Shown here: in pieces, positions 22,036 through 34,743 of the stretch
How the letters are laid out: each line of letters opens with the position of its first letter
Position numbering within the stretch: the stretch's first letter is position 1
Origin: Stenogyne calaminthoides
Taxonomy: Eukaryota > Streptophyta > Magnoliopsida > Lamiales > Lamiaceae
Length of the DNA: 64,000 nt
Direction: 5' to 3'
NCBI GenBank assembly: GCA_037126765.1
Contig: JBBCBC010000017.1
Span: 25,659,916 to 25,723,915, forward strand
Notes under the pieces: generated by a model
Told to the model about the DNA's origin: nothing
Databases searched by the model: none
Seen by the model: the letters and a program-made list of their open reading frames with translations, nothing else
Program-made: the position numbers and the translations under genes

Positions 22036-23071
22036 TAGCATTTTTTTTTTGGCCTTCACCAAAGACCTTTGGTTGGGTCACCTAAGAACTTGGAGCTAAT
22101 CGGCGAACATAAAAGCGTAAGTCTCTTTATATATAGTATATATATATATAATAGATTTTGGTATGCCTATGGACGACTAAGTCCTTTTATTCTAATTACA
22201 GGGATTTCTAAACTTGTATTTGATGATTACTAGTTAATTTGATATCGTTTGTTAGACTGTTATTCTCAAATTATTTATATCATCTGTTTTAACTTCTTGC
22301 ATGTTAGGATAATGAATTTGGTTTGGCCACCTAGGTTAATTTATTATTATATGCCTATTAGTTCGTATCACCTAATCCGTAATTGTTGCGTGTATATGAC
22401 AATTGGTAACAACTAGTAAAATTTGTTAGGGTGATATAAATTGAATTCTTTCGAATCGAGCTAGCGTATTCGGGAATTTATTTGACCTTTATCCTAGAGG
22501 CTAATGCTTTTCCTGAATTAAATTTAGATCGTATCTAGATTGTTCAGATCAAAAGGTTCATTGAAGAGCGTATTTCAATAGGATAAAATTAAGGGATAAA
22601 ATCGATAAATAGAGCTTGTTGTTTATTGAGGGTCATTAGTCTAAGAATAAGGTCGAGCAAACGATACATTTAATTATAAAAGTCAAAATACAAGGATGAA
22701 TGAACTGTGAATTAGAAGCCTTTTATCATTTGAATTCGATAATTTATTATTTTTGCGGTATTTAATTATTTAGTAATTCTCACAAAATCCAAAACCCCCC
22801 TTTTTCCGTCTCTTTAAATTCATACAAATAACGTAATAATTATTTTCACGTTCCCTGAGGATCGAACCTTACTTATCCTACTACATTCTAGTGGATTGGT
22901 TAAGGATTTAATTTATTTTTGGGTGCCAGCGACAACACACCAGGGTGGTCGGCATCGTTAAGGGTGATCAACTTGATGGTAGAGGTTGTTCGATTTACAT
23001 CTGTTCTCATTTAAATTCAGCTTTTAGTTTAACAAACAATCAGATAAATACAATTCGAACAAGATGACCCA
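22036..23071. other. Non-coding, possibly a gypsy LTR remnant
   Basis: Has a TA-rich microsatellite near 22125-22152 and no gene. The segment ending near 22930 (CCTGAGGATCGAACCTTACT near 22855, then GGGTGCCAGCGACAAC) resembles the end of a gypsy LTR followed by a primer-site-like sequence. It stands just before the plus-strand Tat pol fragment, which fits, but no second LTR copy is present to confirm it. Confidence 0.35.
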
Positions 23072-24803
23072 ATGCAAATCGACGAAGCAAGTGTGACCAC
23101 AACGCAAGTCAACTATGTCAATGGAATACAAACCCACGCCGACCACGACCTGGAGCCTAGACTAGGTCCCAAGCCCGACGAATTCATCATACAAGAAGCC
23201 ATCGATGACCCGAGGGGCAATCAACAGCGAGCCATGCCGGGTGAAGAACTTGAGAAAGTCGTGATAAATCTAGCCCGCCAAGATTTAGAGATAATAATCG
23301 GCTCTAAGATCTCACCTAAGCTTATGGAGGAGTTAGTCGACTTCCTCAAAAACAACCTGGATGTGTTCATCTGGTCACACAAAAAACATGGTGGGCAACG
23401 ACCCCGAGGTCACCTACCACCAGTTGAACATAGACCCTGACAAAAAGCCAGTCGCTCAAAAGCGAAGAAAGTTTGGTCAAGAAAAATATGCAGCATTAAC
23501 TGAAGAAGTGAAAAAATTGCTGGATAATGACCTCATCGAGCAGGCCGACCAGCCTCAATGGGTTTCAAATGTCGTCCTGGTAAAGAAGATGAATGGGACA
23601 TGGAGGCTATGCATTGACTTCACCAACCTAAATAAGGTGTGCCCCAAAGACTTCTTCCCCATGCCGCATATCGACCACTTGATAGATAACACAGTCGACC
23701 ACGAAATGATATCCTTCATGGACGCCTTCGCTGGATACCACCAAATAGCCATGCACAAGGACGACCAGCAGCACACTTCTTTCCTCACCGAGAAAAACAT
23801 GTACTGCTGGAAAAGGATGCCCTTCGGCCTCAAGAACACCGGCGCTACCTACCAGCGACTGCTCAACCACATGTTTTCAGAAGAGATCGGGAAAACAATG
23901 GAAGTATACATGGACGACATAGTCGTCAAGAGCCTAAAAGAGGAGGACCACCTCACCCATCTCGCTCAAACCTTCGCCATCTTGCGAAAATTCAACATGA
24001 GACTCAATCCGAAAAAATGCAACTTTGGAATGGGATCGGGTAAATTCCTCAGCCATCTGGTCAGCAAACGAGGAATCGAAGACAACCCGTCCAAGATCAA
24101 GGTAATTTTGGAAATGGGCAGCCCGAGGAGCACGAAGGAAGTCCAAAGACTAGCAAGAAGATTGGCCGCCCTAAGCAGATTCATATCCCGAATGGGGGAT
24201 AAATGTAAGCCTTTTTTCGACACACTGAAGAAGGAGAAGGGCAGCTTCCAATGGATGGAAGAAGCCCAGACGGCACTGAACAAAATTAAGGAGTACCTTG
24301 CCAATCCCAAAGTCCTATCCAAACCGGTCCCAGGGGAAAAACTTTTCCTATACTTGGCCGCCTTGGAAACCGCTCTAAGCTCGGTCCTGGTACGAGTGGA
24401 AGGACAGGCAGACCTACCCATTTACTATGTAAGCCAAGCACTCAATGAAGTCGAACGAAGATACCCACCTCTGGAAAAGCTTGTCTATGCTCTAGTGATG
24501 AGTGTTAGGAAGCTACGACTATAGTTTTTCGACCACCAAGTAGAAGTGCTGACCTCACTACCACTAATAAATGCGCTGCATCGACTAGACATAGTAGGCC
24601 GATGTATGAAATGGTCAATCGAGATCGGCCAGTTTGGAGTCACGTACATGCCCCGCACAGCCATCAAAGCACAAGCCTTGGCCGACTTCATCGTCGAACT
24701 CAATCTCCCGACCAAGCTAAGGGCACCGATCAGCCCGCCCTGGGAGCTCCATGTAGACGGATCATCCACCCAAGCCCGAGCGAGGGCGGGCGTAGTGTAA
24801 ACT
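23072..24803 (+). pseudogene. pol: Tat-type Ty3/gypsy RT and RNase H fragment
   Basis: A leader ORF (23072-23440) overlaps the RT frame after a frameshift near 23395 (LDVFIWSHK then PEVTYHQLNIDP). The RT frame 23361-24524 is uninterrupted, with WRLCIDFTNLNKVCPKD, FMDAFAGYHQI, MPFGLKNTGATYQR and the catalytic YMDDIVVKS (near 23906-23932). A TAG at 24522-24524 precedes the connection region and RNase H start (HVDGSSTQARARAG near 24750-24795). RNase H is cut off before 24838 by an A-family LTR fragment. It converts element RNA to DNA. Orientation is opposite to the Tat integrase at 17202-18159, so the two are not simply one element. Confidence 0.9.
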
Positions 24804-24837
24804 AGCCCAAATGGGCACTCTTTTTAGATATCCATCA

Positions 24838-25287
24838 TGTTGGTCCCAGTGCAACAAGTTTACACATGTATGGGGGGGGAATACACTTGTTCAGTGATTT
24901 TTAAAACTTTTTCTTTACTGTGATCAGAAGGGTCAGGATGTCCTGAGAATTTTGCCCTGAGAAGCACAAATTGCCCTGAGTCAAAGTCTACTGAGACAGT
25001 GATCCTGAGCAGCTTTCAGAAGCTCTAGATTAGCCCAACTGATCCTGAGTTTTATCAGAGATCCTGAGAAGCTTGGATCAGATAATTAACTTACTGAATA
25101 CTCTGATAAAGTTGTTTCAGTTTGGTAACTATCTGTTCTAACTAATCAAGAGTGCGGAATGTGTTGGCCCTAAGTTTATACTCGTTTTATCTTGCTAAAA
25201 ATCTCTTCCTTAGTAAAACACTAATTAAGGTTGTGATGAAGTTCTATGCAAGTTCAGTGGATTGACTATGCAAGTTCTATGTAAGTT
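24838..25287 (-). repeat. A-family LTR fragment, minus orientation
   Basis: Starts TGTTGGTCCCAGTGC, the reverse complement of the A-family LTR 3' end, and matches B's LTR for about 430 bp, with its G-box arms mutated (ACACATGTAT and ATACACTTGT). It then passes without a gap into a C-family LTR at about 25288. About three quarters of the A-type LTR is missing. Confidence 0.85.
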
Positions 25288-26567
25288 CAGGTGAAGACAT
25301 GAAGCTCAAGTTCAGAAGACCTGAAGATCAATTGACTACCAGAAGACCAGAAGACCTACATCAGCCGAGTCTGCTAGTTGAGCTAAGACAACTGGCACCA
25401 GAAGACTCTATCAGGTAGACTGATTAGTTTTATCTGATCAGGTCAGCTCACACCAGGTGTCAACTGATGTTATACCAATCATACTTTGTTGATCTGAACA
25501 AGAAGAATGTCAACTTTAGTTGGTAGAACAAACACTGAAAAGTGTACTTGTTAACCAATGAGAACAAGACACGTATGTACGGAGCTGACAATGTGGGATT
25601 CGGCGCTGCATAGTCAAACGACTATAAAGGACAACTATTCACGCCTTCGGCCATGCCGTTCCTGAAGCACGTCACATCAATCCTGCAAACCTACCAAATA
25701 TAGCCAGAAATTCAAATTGCTCTCCAACGGCTCTTTGATTTCGAGGTCTATAAATATGGGATTGCTCTTCAGAGTGAAGACACAGAAATTATCAAGAAGC
25801 TCAAACTATAGCAAAATTTCCGCACGAAGAACACAAATTTGAAGAATATTTCTAAGTGTTCATCCCATTGTTCTTAGCATAGAAATCTCATCCTCTAGCT
25901 TTAGGCTACATAAACACTGGGATAGATTTCCAGTTGGAACAACAACAAATCTTTATCCAAACCCAAGTTAGGTTAAGTTTGTTTAGCAAGATTTCAGACT
26001 AGGGTTTCTAGTTCTTATTTCTGGGATCGGTTGAGTGAGAACTGTTAAAACATCTGTTGGTTGTAATGTGTTGGACTAACACAATAAACTAAGTCCAAGT
26101 TGGTTAAGTTGGTGCCCCTTGTGATAGGGAAGAGTGGACATAGGACTGGTTGTTCGAACCACTATAAATCTTGTGTGCATTTATCTGCTCTTAACTGCTA
26201 TACACTATTGCACACGACTTTGCTTAAAATCGCATACATATTCTGAGTTAGGATCAGTTTTCATCAAGCAACTGATCTGATCAGTGTGACTCTTTGGTCA
26301 GCTGATTGAAAACTGATTTCAGTATCTGATTTGTTAAAACTGGTTTTTCACACGGGTATAAACTAGCTTCCGCACAATCAGTTAAACTGATAGACACCGA
26401 ACTGATCTACCATCAGGCGATCAGTAAGTTGGATATCAGTCCAAACTGACTCACTCGCACTCTCATCAGGAAACCTGCCATCACACCTGATCTGCACGAA
26501 AAAGTTTTCAGCTATTCACCCCTCCCCTCTAGACTTCTGCCCTCACGAAACCCATTCGGGACCTACA
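25288..26567 (+). repeat. 5' LTR of element C, 5'-truncated
   Basis: Matches the 3' LTR from about 42425 to 43707 and lacks roughly the first 280 bp. TATA box TATAAATA is at 25749-25756. Near 26130 it has the GTGGACATAGGACTGGTTG and CCACTATAAAT block shared in form with the other LTR families. It ends GGGACCTACA at 26567. Confidence 0.9.
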
Positions 26568-26569
26568 AG

Positions 26570-26581
26570 TGGTATCAGAGC
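26570..26581 (+). other. tRNA-iMet primer binding site of element C
   Basis: TGGTATCAGAGC is complementary to the 3' end of initiator methionine tRNA and stands 2 nt after the 5' LTR, as in most plant copia elements. Confidence 0.95.
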
Positions 26582-26704
26582 AGTGGTTCTATGGACGACT
26601 GGCTTTGAATATCATCGGTTCTTGAGGAAGAACCTTTGTGGTCACTTGAACAGATCTTGAAAAACCGTTTTTAAACTTCATCTATTTTCAAAAACTCACT
26701 AAGC

Positions 26705-29009
26705 ATGGATAATACATCTTTTATGTATCATGATCTGCCAAAGTTTTCTATTGATGAGTATGCAGACTGGACCATAATCATGAGCAACCATCTGGGAGCC
26801 ATCAGCAGCAGGATGATGGAAGTTCTTGGACAAGGACATATCCTTATCTACCACAACAACCCAGCTGAAGGTGGTGATCCAGATTTTCTAGTTGGCGCTA
26901 GGATCAGAAAGAGTTCATCTCTAATGGATGCTGAATAAAGGAAGCTGTCAACTCTGGATACGGTTGCGAGACATATCATCATGAAGACGATAGATAAGAT
27001 CACAAGAGAGAAGATGAAGTATCTCAAGACAGCCAAACAGATGTGGGATACACTTACTGAGATGTGCGAAGGAAATGATTTGATTAAAGACAGCAGATTG
27101 CAAGCCGAACTGTTGAAGTTTGAGAAACTTAAGATGCTGCCAAATGAAACCGTAAATCAGCTCGATGGAAGAATCACCATGTCTGTCAACAAGCTACGGA
27201 AACTAGGACAAGAAATGTCAGACAAAGACATCAACTACAAGATCTTGAGATCTCTGACAAAGAAATGGGATATGAAAGTTACTGTGATAAAGGATTGTCA
27301 AGATATTGGAAAGATGAAGCCAAGCAACCTGTTTCTGTGCCTTAAAGCCCATGAGTTTGATCTGATTGAAAGAGTGCGAGAAGAAGATGATGAGTCGCCT
27401 GCCGAAGTCATTCCTGCCACATCAAAAGTTGTTGCATTCAAAGCAACCGGCAGCAACTCAAAGTCTACTGAACCTGTTGGAAACATCATAAGTCAGACGA
27501 AACAGATTGCTTTGCTGACCAGAAAACTTGAAAAATCTAACATTCAACTGGGTAAATATCGAAGATTCTACAGAGATTATCAGAACATCGGAGGAAGAGA
27601 TAGATGACCAACTGACAGATCACAAGAAAGAACCAGGTCTGATGACCGAAGAGATGATCATAGGGAGGATCGCAGAGAAGATAAGAAAAGAGATGATCGA
27701 TCTGACGAAAGGAGAGACAACAGATCAGAAAGAAAAAATTCAGATTACAGGCAAACAGGAAAGTCACCTGACAGATTCTATAGATGGATTGACTCACCTG
27801 GCAGAAGAAGTTTCGTGGATTGTGGAGCATGTTTCAACTGTGAGAAACCAGGTCATTACAGTGCAGATTGCCCGGACCTGACACCGAAAGAAAGAGATTG
27901 ACTTGCAGCTCTACAGTGAGCAATTGCTTGATGATCTCTCTAATGCAGTAGACACTTATACCATAGTGGAAGTTGAGAACGACAAGCTAAGGATAGAGAA
28001 TATTCAGCTTGTTAAAGAAAATGATATCAGAAGAGCTGCTGAACTGAAATCAGCTGATACTGTTCAGAAGATGACTGCAGAACTGGAAGTTCTGAAAGTC
28101 AGTTCTTCTGATCAGGATAAACTGATTAAGGAATAGCTAGCTATTAACAAACAGCAAGCTGATGATCTCAAAATCCTTCAAGCTAAGTTTGATGAACTCT
28201 TCCGACTGCATGAGAGTCTAAAAACAACTGAGGATAGTTTGCTTAAGAAAATAGAGGTTTTCACGAAATCTTCTAAGACCGTTCAAGATATGAACAACTA
28301 TTTTCGTACGTCAACTAATAAGAAGGGAATTGGGTATGAAAACCCTTCTACATCCTCAAAAGCCCCGTCTGGTTCACTTCAGAAAAGTGTAATCAAACGA
28401 GTTTCTGATCAAAATACACATAAAGCAAAACCTGAATCAGATAAGGGAAAGAGACCTACTGAACAAGTAAGGCAAGTGTCTAATCAGAAAGGGAACAGAA
28501 ATGGACCCCAACTGATCAAGCATCAGCTGAGGAATCAACAGAAGAACCCTATTCTTCTGAAGAGACCTCAACCTGATCAGCAGATTAGGAATCAGAAAAG
28601 ACAACCTCTCAAAGGGAAATCTGATATGAAACCTAATCAGGTCCAGCTGCCTAACAAGCAAGCTAAAGGTAAACTGCTAAGACCATCTATGCCAAAAAGA
28701 TATGAATCATTTAATGGTAGCAATCGTACCTACCCTTACAATCAGAAACTTAGGGCTGCTGCACCTGAGCCCCACTGGATTAAAAGAAGACAGATATCAA
28801 TGAAAAGGCCCAAGTCTTCTAAGTCATCCAAGGCTCACACTCAAGATCATACTGACCAGATTGCATATGAAGAGACGTATGATTATGTAGATGTTTATGG
28901 GAGACAAATCAGGCCCTCTGTTTTCAACAAATGTGCCAGATATGTTTGGATCCCGAAAGGTACTTCTAACCCCCCAGGACCCGATTCTACTGGGATACCT
29001 AAAGCCTGA
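26705..29009 (+). pseudogene. gag: Copia gag of element C, broken
   Basis: Starts MDNTSFMYHDLPKFSIDEY. A UBN2-like helical region (LTEMCEGND, LKMLPNETVNQLDGRI) runs to about 27300, then VVAFKATGSNSK, a strongly Arg/Asp-rich stretch (27610-27800), zinc knuckle CFNCEKPGHYSADC (27830-27871, CX2CX4HX4C), a coiled coil (27903-28260) and a Lys/Gln/Pro-rich tail ending STGIPKA before TGA. Role: particle formation and RNA binding. Lesions: TAA at 26936-26938, TGA at 27605-27607, stop near 27901, a frameshift into the coiled coil, TAG at 28134-28136. The C-terminal stop corresponds to the gag stop in the A family. Confidence 0.87.
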
Positions 29010-29014
29010 TTTGA

Positions 29015-31763
29015 TTGCAGTTTTGCATGGGTTTGGCCAATAAAGGAGGTGTACAAGCAACTATCTGGTACATCGATAGTGGATGCTCAACGCACATGAC
29101 TGGAAGCAAACATCTCCTTAGCTCTTACACAGAACAAGAAGGCCCACGTGTACTCTTTGGTGATGATAACTTTGGTTTTACCAGAGGATTCGGAACCTTA
29201 GAGAATGATGATGTACAGGTTACTGGAGTCTCGTATGTCGAAGGTTTAAAGCATAACCTGTTATCAGTTTCACAATTCTGCGACAACGGATCCAGTGTTG
29301 AGTTCTCGACTGATCAGAGCACTATCAAGAATCAAGCTACTCAATAGATTTTGTTAACTGGTTCTAGGAAAGGAACGATATATACAACAGATTGGAACAG
29401 TTGTACAAGAAATGCATGCCTGATTGTTAAGAGTTCCAAAAGCAGCAGTTGGCTCTGGCACAAGAGAATGAGCCATCTGAACTTTAAAACTCTTAACAAG
29501 ATAGCAAGGATGTATTTGGTTGAGGGTCTTCCGAATGAGTTATTCTCTAAGCATCAGACATGTGTTGCATGTCAGAAGGGAAAATAGGTAAAAGCCTCAT
29601 TCAAGGGAATCCCAGGACCAGCATCCAGCAGAGTATTGCAACTGGTCCATATGTACTTATTTGGACCAGTTACAGAAGTTAGTCTCAGCGGACGAAAATA
29701 TACTCTGGTAATCGTGGATGATTATTCCAAGTTTACCTGGGTTGTTTTCTTATATAAGAAGAATGAGACAACAACAAAGATACCCGAGCTGCTCAAGAAA
29801 CTACAGAATGAGAAAGGTGTCAGTATTGTGAAAATCAGATTCGATAAAGGTACAAAATTTTTGAACTCCTTTATTACTGACTTTTGCACTAAGTTTGGAA
29901 TACAACATGAGACATCAGCTGCAAGAACACCACAACAGAATGGAGTAGCAGAACGGAGAAACAGAACACTCAAAGAAGCTGCTCGAACTATGTTAGCTGA
30001 ACATGTAACTCCAAGCCATTTATGGGCAGAAGCCATCAACACTGCATGCCATACTCAGAACATATGTTCTCTGACTAAGACTCACTTTAAAACACCCTAT
30101 GAACTGTGGAAGGGCAGAAAACCTCGTGTTTCTTACTTCCATGTTTTTGGGTGCAAGTGTTTCATACATAACAATGGGAAGCGCCAGTTGAAAACTTTTG
30201 AGGCCAAGTCAGATGAGAGTATATTCTTAGGATATTCGTCAACCAGCAAGGCTTTCAGGGTTTTCAACAGGCGAACCCTAGTTGTAAAAGAAATACCACA
30301 TGTGGTCTTTGATGAGACAACTTCTGAACAAGAGAAATCTGCCTCATAACAAGCAGTACCAGATCAACCTGTACCTAATGCACAGAAAATGGATCAGTTA
30401 AGTATCAAGGAAAAGGATCAGATCACGTAACAGTGTATGCTCCAGAACTTGATCTTATTGATTCACCAGGTCAATCAGACCTTAAGGTACGAACAACTGT
30501 CAAGGGTACGAACAACTGTCAATGAAGAAGCTGGTACAGCTGAGACAGTAACAACTGAACCATCTGGTTCAGGGGGAACACCTGGTGTTCCTACGAACAG
30601 ACATCAGCACATGATGATCCCAACATCAGGTGAGACTTGTCCATGTCAAGTGGATCATATTTTAGCACCATTCCCAATCTCGAGTGATGAACTATTATCA
30701 GAAGAGGATGATGTTCTCAAAACTGATGCAAATCAGAAAAGAAGGAACTGGATAACCAGTCATCCAACTGATCTTATCATCGGAGACCCATCCGATAGAG
30801 TTAAAACTAGACATCAGATTGGTGAAAGTGCCATGTATTGTTATTATCTATCTTTGAAGGAACCAACCAAAATAGAAGCAGCTCTACAGGATGCTAATTG
30901 GATTCTAGCCATGCAAGAAGAACTGGAGCAGTTTGAAAGGAATCAGGTTTGGAAACTGGTGGACAGACCAACCCATCAAGATGTGATTGGCACAAAGTGG
31001 GTATTCAAGAACAAGAGAGATGAGAATAATGTCATAACCAGAAATAAGGCAAGACTTGTTATTAACAATCAGAAGGAATTGATTATGATGAGACCTTTGC
31101 ACCAGTCGCTCGCCTGAAAGCCATTCGGCTGTTTCTGGCTTATGCTGCCCACAGAGGGTTTATTGTGTATCAGATGGATGTAAAGAGTGCATTCTTAAAC
31201 GGGGTACTAGCTGAGGAAGTTTATGTTGAACAACCTCCTGGCTTTGAAAAAGGCGACCAGGTGTACCGTTTAAGAAAAGCTCTTTATGGCCTGAAACAAG
31301 CTCCTCGAGCTTGGTATGATACACTCTCTCAGTTCTTGATAGACAGTGGATTCACTAAGGGAATAGTGGACAGAACCTTATTTAGAATAGAAGATGGAGA
31401 AGATATTATGATGGTTTAGATTTATGTGGACGACATAATCTTCGGATCTCCCAACAAGAGTTTATGTGATAAATTCAGCAAGCTGATGCAAGGGAAGTTC
31501 GAGATGTCCATGATGGGTCAGATGAATTACTTCCTGGGTTTACAAGTTAGGCAAAGTACAGAAGGGATATTCATCTGTCAGGCGAAGTACACTAGGAGTT
31601 TATTGGCTAAGTTTGGAGTTCAAAACTGTAAGGAAGCCAGAATTCCTATGATGACTGGATTCAAGATGGATCCAGATGAGAATGGTCAGAAAACTAATCA
31701 GAAAGAATATAGGGCTCTCATTGGATCTTTACTATACCTGACTGTCAGCAGACCAGATATCAC
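29015..31763 (+). pseudogene. pol: Copia pol of element C, cut after RT
   Basis: Protease DSGCSTHMTG near 29075; GAG-pre-integrase LWHKRMSHLNF near 29453; integrase 29636-30349; RT 30880-31763 with QMDVKSAFLNG near 31170 and YVDDIIFGS near 31420. In integrase the first catalytic Asp is lost (HMYLFGP instead of HMDLFGP), while RFDKGTKF and GVAERRN keep the other two acidic residues. Stops: TAG near 29345, 29585 and, directly before YVDD, 31417-31419; a frameshift near 31060 loses part of the RT fingers. At RPDIT (about 31763) homology stops abruptly and sequence of another origin begins, so RNase H is absent. Confidence 0.9.
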
Positions 31764-33006
31764 ATGTACCAGCATGCTTTTATAGGGACTTTCCTTTCTA
31801 CTCTTTGTGAGGAAAGTATGGTAATCACCTTCTATCCCAACACGGTTTTATCATTGCATGATGAACCTTTAGCAGATGCTTTTAAAGTGCAAATCCAGTT
31901 GTTTGGAGTAGAAGAGAATCCTCAGTCCGTCATGGCGACTCTACACCATCAGATGGTCTACAGACTCCAAGATCATAACTTTGATCTAAAGAGTCAAGGC
32001 ATAAAAGAGGCGTTAATGGTGCTCCCCAAATCCAAACAAGTAACCCCGACAGTTGTCCAGATTCCCCGAGGAATCCGGAGAAAAGACTTGGATCAATTAG
32101 TACCAGCCGAGTGGGCCAGCAACTATGAGTTAAACTATCATGTCATAAAGACCGTCCAGATGGTTGATCTCGTACTCCAAGAATTGAGAGAGATTAAGGC
32201 CAAATGCATCGACAACTATAGGCCAATCTCCCATGTCCTGGCTAATGATCGCAGACACCAAGAAGAGGAGAACGAGAAGGTTGAAACTGGTGATAGTGCT
32301 TCATCTGAGAAGAAGCCAAACATACATATTCTGCAACTCAGAGTCATCCCTAACCAACCAGGGAGAGACATGCTGCCAATCTCCTATTTTCTGGAAAATA
32401 TGTATATTTAGATCGAATCAATGGTCACTTTATGTGGGATTTATATCCCTCTATGTGTGATCCGAGATGCACTTGCAAATATGGAGAAAGTGACACCGAT
32501 GATGATGATGAGGCCTTTATCCAGTCAAGATATGATGATGACTACGATGAGGATGGTGATCCACCAGCACCGCAACCATGCCTAATGTTCCAGTCTTATG
32601 AAGAGAGTTTTCCACCACTGGAGAGGCATGAAGATAAACTAAGAAACATCGTAGTAAGGCCATATGTTCAAAGTACGGTGATTGATGCTGCTAGACAGAA
32701 GCATCTGAACCAAGGAGAGGAAGTTATAAACTGGCATACTCAGAATGCTAGAGCCCAGAATCGATCCCTTCAAAATATTGATTCGAAGGTGTCGCAGATT
32801 CTTGAACAGGTACAAAACTCAACTACCAGACAAAACTCTCTGGAGATGCAACTGTTGAGAGTTGAGCAAAGACTCTCAGGGAAAATCTATCAACTAGATA
32901 AAGAGCTCAGACTTCTCTTGGCAAATAGACAGTTAGGCACTGAATTCAACGCCAAAGAAGCAGAGATAAGGAGACTTAAACGAGAACTATCCCGCATTGA
33001 GGAAGA
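31764..33006 (+). pseudogene. Endogenous pararetrovirus-like fragment (movement-protein region and coiled coil)
   Basis: Two open frames, 31764-32411 and 32432-33006, separated by a frameshift near 32395. The first has MATLHHQMVYRLQDHNFDL and PRGIRRKDLDQLVPAEW, which I recognise as the type of sequence found in the movement-protein part of Caulimoviridae polyproteins and their endogenous copies. The second has a Cys motif (CDPRCTCKYG), an acidic Asp run, then INWHTQNARAQN and a coiled coil, as between movement and coat regions. A family-level call only; the N-terminal part is missing here, and a related N-terminal stretch stands at 63840-64000. It joins copia RT at about 31763 and an LTR at 33007. 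Confidence 0.62.
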
Positions 33007-34650
33007 TGTTTGTCCCGGTGAAAAATCCATAAACTGTGGAAAAAATCATGAAATGCATATAAAACAGGGGTGAGGGAATGGTGATTCCAAATTTTTTGCT
33101 TTTAAGTCCATGTGTTGTGTTTTGCTTATAACCAAATGCATATGACAAGATAAGAACATAAAGCAATAAAGAACACAACAAAGTATAGTGGTTCGGAGAC
33201 TCAAGCTCCTACATCCACTCTCCCTGTTCCTAGGGAAATTCTTTCAATCGGGACTTATCACCCTTCACGGGATCGCCTACAAGCTTTCAGGCTAACTCAC
33301 TATAGGTTACTCACTTCTTCTACATTTGAGTTTTCTGGCTGACTACTCTGAAGCTTACTTACTCAAACACACACAAGCTTTCTGACTATCCAAGATAGTT
33401 TACTCACTTCTTCTCTAGAGTTTTCTGGCTGACTACTCTGTAGCTTACTCACTCTTTACAACTCCAACAATCACACAAACTACCTAACAATAGGGTTTGG
33501 GTTTGGTTGGTGTCTCTAACTAGGTTGCGATTTTCCCGTACATTTGTTTAGCCTCAATGTTAAAGTTGGGAAAATCTCTCTAAGCTTAGGATATATTGTG
33601 GGTTGCTTAGATTGGGTTTTAGAACACTCTTGAATATATTTGTATGTCTACAGACTTGTGTTCTATGGTGGGAATGCTTGAGTATATGGCTCTTAGCTCT
33701 ATAGCATCTTTTTTCACATTCTCCACACTTAATTTGATGGAAGATCTTATATTTATAGTGTGGATTTGAATGTTACCGTTGGAGAGAATCACATTCAAAT
33801 CTATACTATTCTGTAAGTTCTGCAGCTTATTCAGGCCGGTTGTCTTCCTCTCATTGGTCCACGTCAGCTGAATCTAACGGCTATATTCTTCAGGATCTTC
33901 TGAGTCTTCAGGTTCTCTGAGTGTCCGGGTTCTCTGAGTCTCTGGTTTCTTGATTCAGCAGACTTCTCTTCAGCGGACCTTGTCTGATCAGGCATACTGA
34001 CACTCAGGCTGACTGAGTTCAGTTCTTCTGACTTCAGACATCCTGACCTTCAGGTCACTTTTACTCACTGACCCTCAGGTCTCTTGACTCAGGCTATCTG
34101 ATTTCTTCTTGCCTGATCTGATCAGCTCGACTGATCAGTTCAACACATCTTCAGCTCAACATATCAGGATAGCATCAGGTCAGTACATCAGGTTAGCATA
34201 TCAGGTTATCATATCTGATCTCGATCACGTCTGATCTTGATCAGTCTCATCTGCTCCTCTTCTGATCTGCAACCTTCTCTTCTGATCTTCTGGTCAGTTT
34301 CTTTCTGATCAGCTTGTCTGCTCTTCTGATCACCATATCAGCTCATCTATTCTTCTGATCATCTGATCAGGTCTGTTATGGTCATCTGATCTTCTGATCA
34401 CCTGGCTTAGCTTCTCTTCTCTTCTGATTTTGCACAGCTCATCAGTTAACTTCGGAACTCATCTTACTCATCTGATCTTGATCAGTCTCGTCTGTAGCCT
34501 CGTCTGATCTCGATCATCTACTTCTGATTTCTTTCGTTCCCCCTCAACTTGTTCTTTCGTTCCCCCTCAACTTGTTATCTGTAAATTAGCTTCAATAACA
34601 CAAGTTGATAATGTTTTGGCACAATTCATCAAAACTAAAATATCCCAACA
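33007..34650 (-). repeat. LTR of the miniature element (3' LTR on minus strand)
   Basis: Minus strand runs TGTTGGGATATTTTAG to CCGGGACAAACA. TATA box TATAAATA is at 33750-33757 (minus). The half nearest the LTR 5' end is crowded with CTGATC and GATCAG words. The CCACTATA block with GTGGATGTAGGAGCTTGAGT (near 33180-33220) is shared with the A family. Confidence 0.88.
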
Positions 34651-34743
34651 ATTACCCCTTTTTGATAATGACGCCAAAACATTAAGATATATGCATCTTT
34701 AAAGAAACATGTTTTTGTTTTGAACTCCTGCTCTGATACCACT
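34651..34743 (-). other. Complete 93-bp interior: primer site, spacer, polypurine tract
   Basis: Minus strand: primer site at 34741-34730, spacer, then ATTATCAAAAAGGGGTAAT at 34669-34651. There is no room for a gene. A short minus-strand open frame overlapping this and the LTR is chance. Confidence 0.9.

Noticed and set aside
26570..26581. tRNA gene
   Set aside because: The match to initiator tRNA is only the 12-nt primer site; no cloverleaf follows.
31764..33006. Reading 31764-33006 as the third ORF of element C
   Set aside because: C has a separate long third ORF at 38313-41950, and this fragment has movement-protein-like, not gag/env-like, features.
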